64,000 bases of DNA from positions 7,309 to 71,308 of the forward strand of contig VMEE01000076.1 in NCBI GenBank assembly GCA_009910795.1. The letters run 5' to 3'. The translations under genes were made by a program, and so were the position numbers. Under the pieces are notes generated by a model that had not been told where the DNA came from, searched no databases, and was given only the letters and a program-made list of their open reading frames with translations. Source of the DNA: Dehalobacter sp. CP (lineage in GTDB: Bacteria > Bacillota_B > Desulfitobacteriia > Desulfitobacteriales > Syntrophobotulaceae). Within the stretch, counting starts at the first letter, position 1. Each line of letters begins with the position of its first letter. Of this stretch, positions 63,293-64,000 are shown one piece after another.

Positions 63293-64000
63293 TTAATTTT
63301 TCTCAGGATCTTCCGGAGCTTTCGGAGCTGCCATGGTCGTTTTCTCAATGCGCTTCAACTTGTTCATCGCTTTAGACATTAACTGATTGGCATGGCTGAT
63401 ATATAATTTGCAAGCATTCGGGTCCGCTGCGGCCATTTCTTTGATGGCGATAAAGAGTTCCTCCAATCCTTTGGTTATCAGCTCAAAGCGGGCATCTGCC
63501 TGGCTATGGAGAGGTTGAGCTTTAAGAGCTTGCTTTCGTATTCTATCTCGGCGATGTGCTTAGCTGCTGCATTTTCATTTTCCAGGACGTCAAGCTTCCG
63601 CTGCAGCTTCAAAACATTTCCCTGCTCGGCCCATACGGCTTGCAGGTTATCCGTGGCTTCTTTTTTCGCCCGGTCGCGCTCATCTGATAATTTGGAGATT
63701 TTATCTTTTTGCTCAGCACAGACTTTCTGCAGGTCTTCTTTCCCGGCAAGCTCCTGGCTCCTCACATATACCGCCTGCTGCAGCTGCTGCTTGCTCATGC
63801 TGCCCGCATCATTCTCAGCGATAAACGCATCCCGCTGATCTTCCGGGAGCCCAAGAAGGATGAGGGCCTGGGTGTAGGTTAGATTCGTCACCGGTGACGA
63901 ATCTGACATTTCCTGATCTTCGGATGAGACAAGCAGTTTAGCCCCATATTCATCAAAGATTTGCATCATCCTATCTGCAGTTCTTTGAGAATAACTTACC
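63293..64000 (-). CDS. DUF3102 family protein, 5' end outside window, frameshifted
   Basis: The minus-strand frame enters from the right edge with VSYSQRTADRMMQIFDEYG, a DUF3102 pattern, followed by NLTYTQALILLGLPEDQRDAFI and a coiled-coil middle. That frame stops at 63478. The family's normal tail (ARFELITKGLEELFIAIKE, to a stop at 63293) continues in a neighbouring frame. Restoring one A in the short A run at 63534-63536 joins them. DUF3102 genes are common in phages and integrative elements of clostridia and in some cases neighbour recombinases. It is either a mild pseudogene or a sequencing indel. Confidence 0.75.

Overview
The window looks like the chromosome of an anaerobic, spore-forming, low-to-mid GC Firmicute of the Desulfitobacterium/Dehalobacter/Desulfosporosinus group. 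This rests on a Tat-exported reductive dehalogenase operon with a CRP/FNR-type regulator, a clostridial-type nif cluster with nifI1-nifI2 ahead of nifHDK, a YtxC sporulation-type protein, T-box leaders before thrS and pheST, and an infC-rpmI-rplT operon. The genus is an inference; no rRNA is present.

Bases 1-1957 hold the end of a glycosyltransferase gene and an array of seven tRNA genes (Val, Asp, Phe, Gly, Cys, Leu, Val) with odd TTCGAA-rich spacers. Bases 1958-25700 form an accessory region. It begins with two diverged repeats that resemble an integration scar. An AcoR-like sigma-54 activator, a dead chemotaxis-receptor fragment and the organohalide respiration genes follow (rdhK, then rdhA-rdhB-rdhC and a 33-codon membrane peptide ORF). 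Next comes a long same-strand run built around a molybdenum hydroxylase of the aldehyde oxidoreductase type. It includes an amidohydrolase, a NifX-like protein with a His/Cys tail, the hydroxylase, a flavin/Fe-S dicluster protein, a small redox protein, a C-GCAxxG-C-C protein, an XdhC-type factor, a methyltransferase (TrsM-like), a soluble chemotaxis-type protein, a radical SAM protein (TrsS-like), a MoeA-like protein, an AMP-dependent CoA ligase-like protein, a nucleotidyltransferase-HD fusion and a histidine phosphatase. I read this as a dedicated cofactor and maturation system for one hydroxylase. It is the most interesting part of the window, because several members have no established reaction. 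The region ends in a terminator and a likely transposase remnant.

Bases 25794-29489 encode two exported carbohydrate-active proteins (a GH84-type N-acetylglucosaminidase and a DUF2334 deacetylase with FG-GAP repeats). Bases 29640-40945 carry a complete Mo-nitrogenase cluster, nifI1-nifI2-nifH-nifD-nifK-nifX-fdx-nifE-nifN-nifB-anfO-like-nifV, preceded by a terminator and a structured leader.

Bases 40983-50288 mix housekeeping and signalling genes: GNAT, arginine/lysine decarboxylase and spermidine synthase, a diguanylate cyclase, a cyclase-family hydrolase, an orphan ArsR repressor, a YkvI-type membrane protein and ytxC. They are interspersed with members of a structured MITE-like repeat family, another copy of which lies between pheS and pheT. 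Bases 50289-63213 are core translation and cell-division genes: thrS, a YhaM-type exoribonuclease, a BMP-family lipoprotein, infC (AUU start)-rpmI-rplT, an RNA methyltransferase, pheS-pheT, zapA, an ACT-domain protein and a PFL-family protein. The right edge cuts a frameshifted DUF3102 gene typical of mobile elements.
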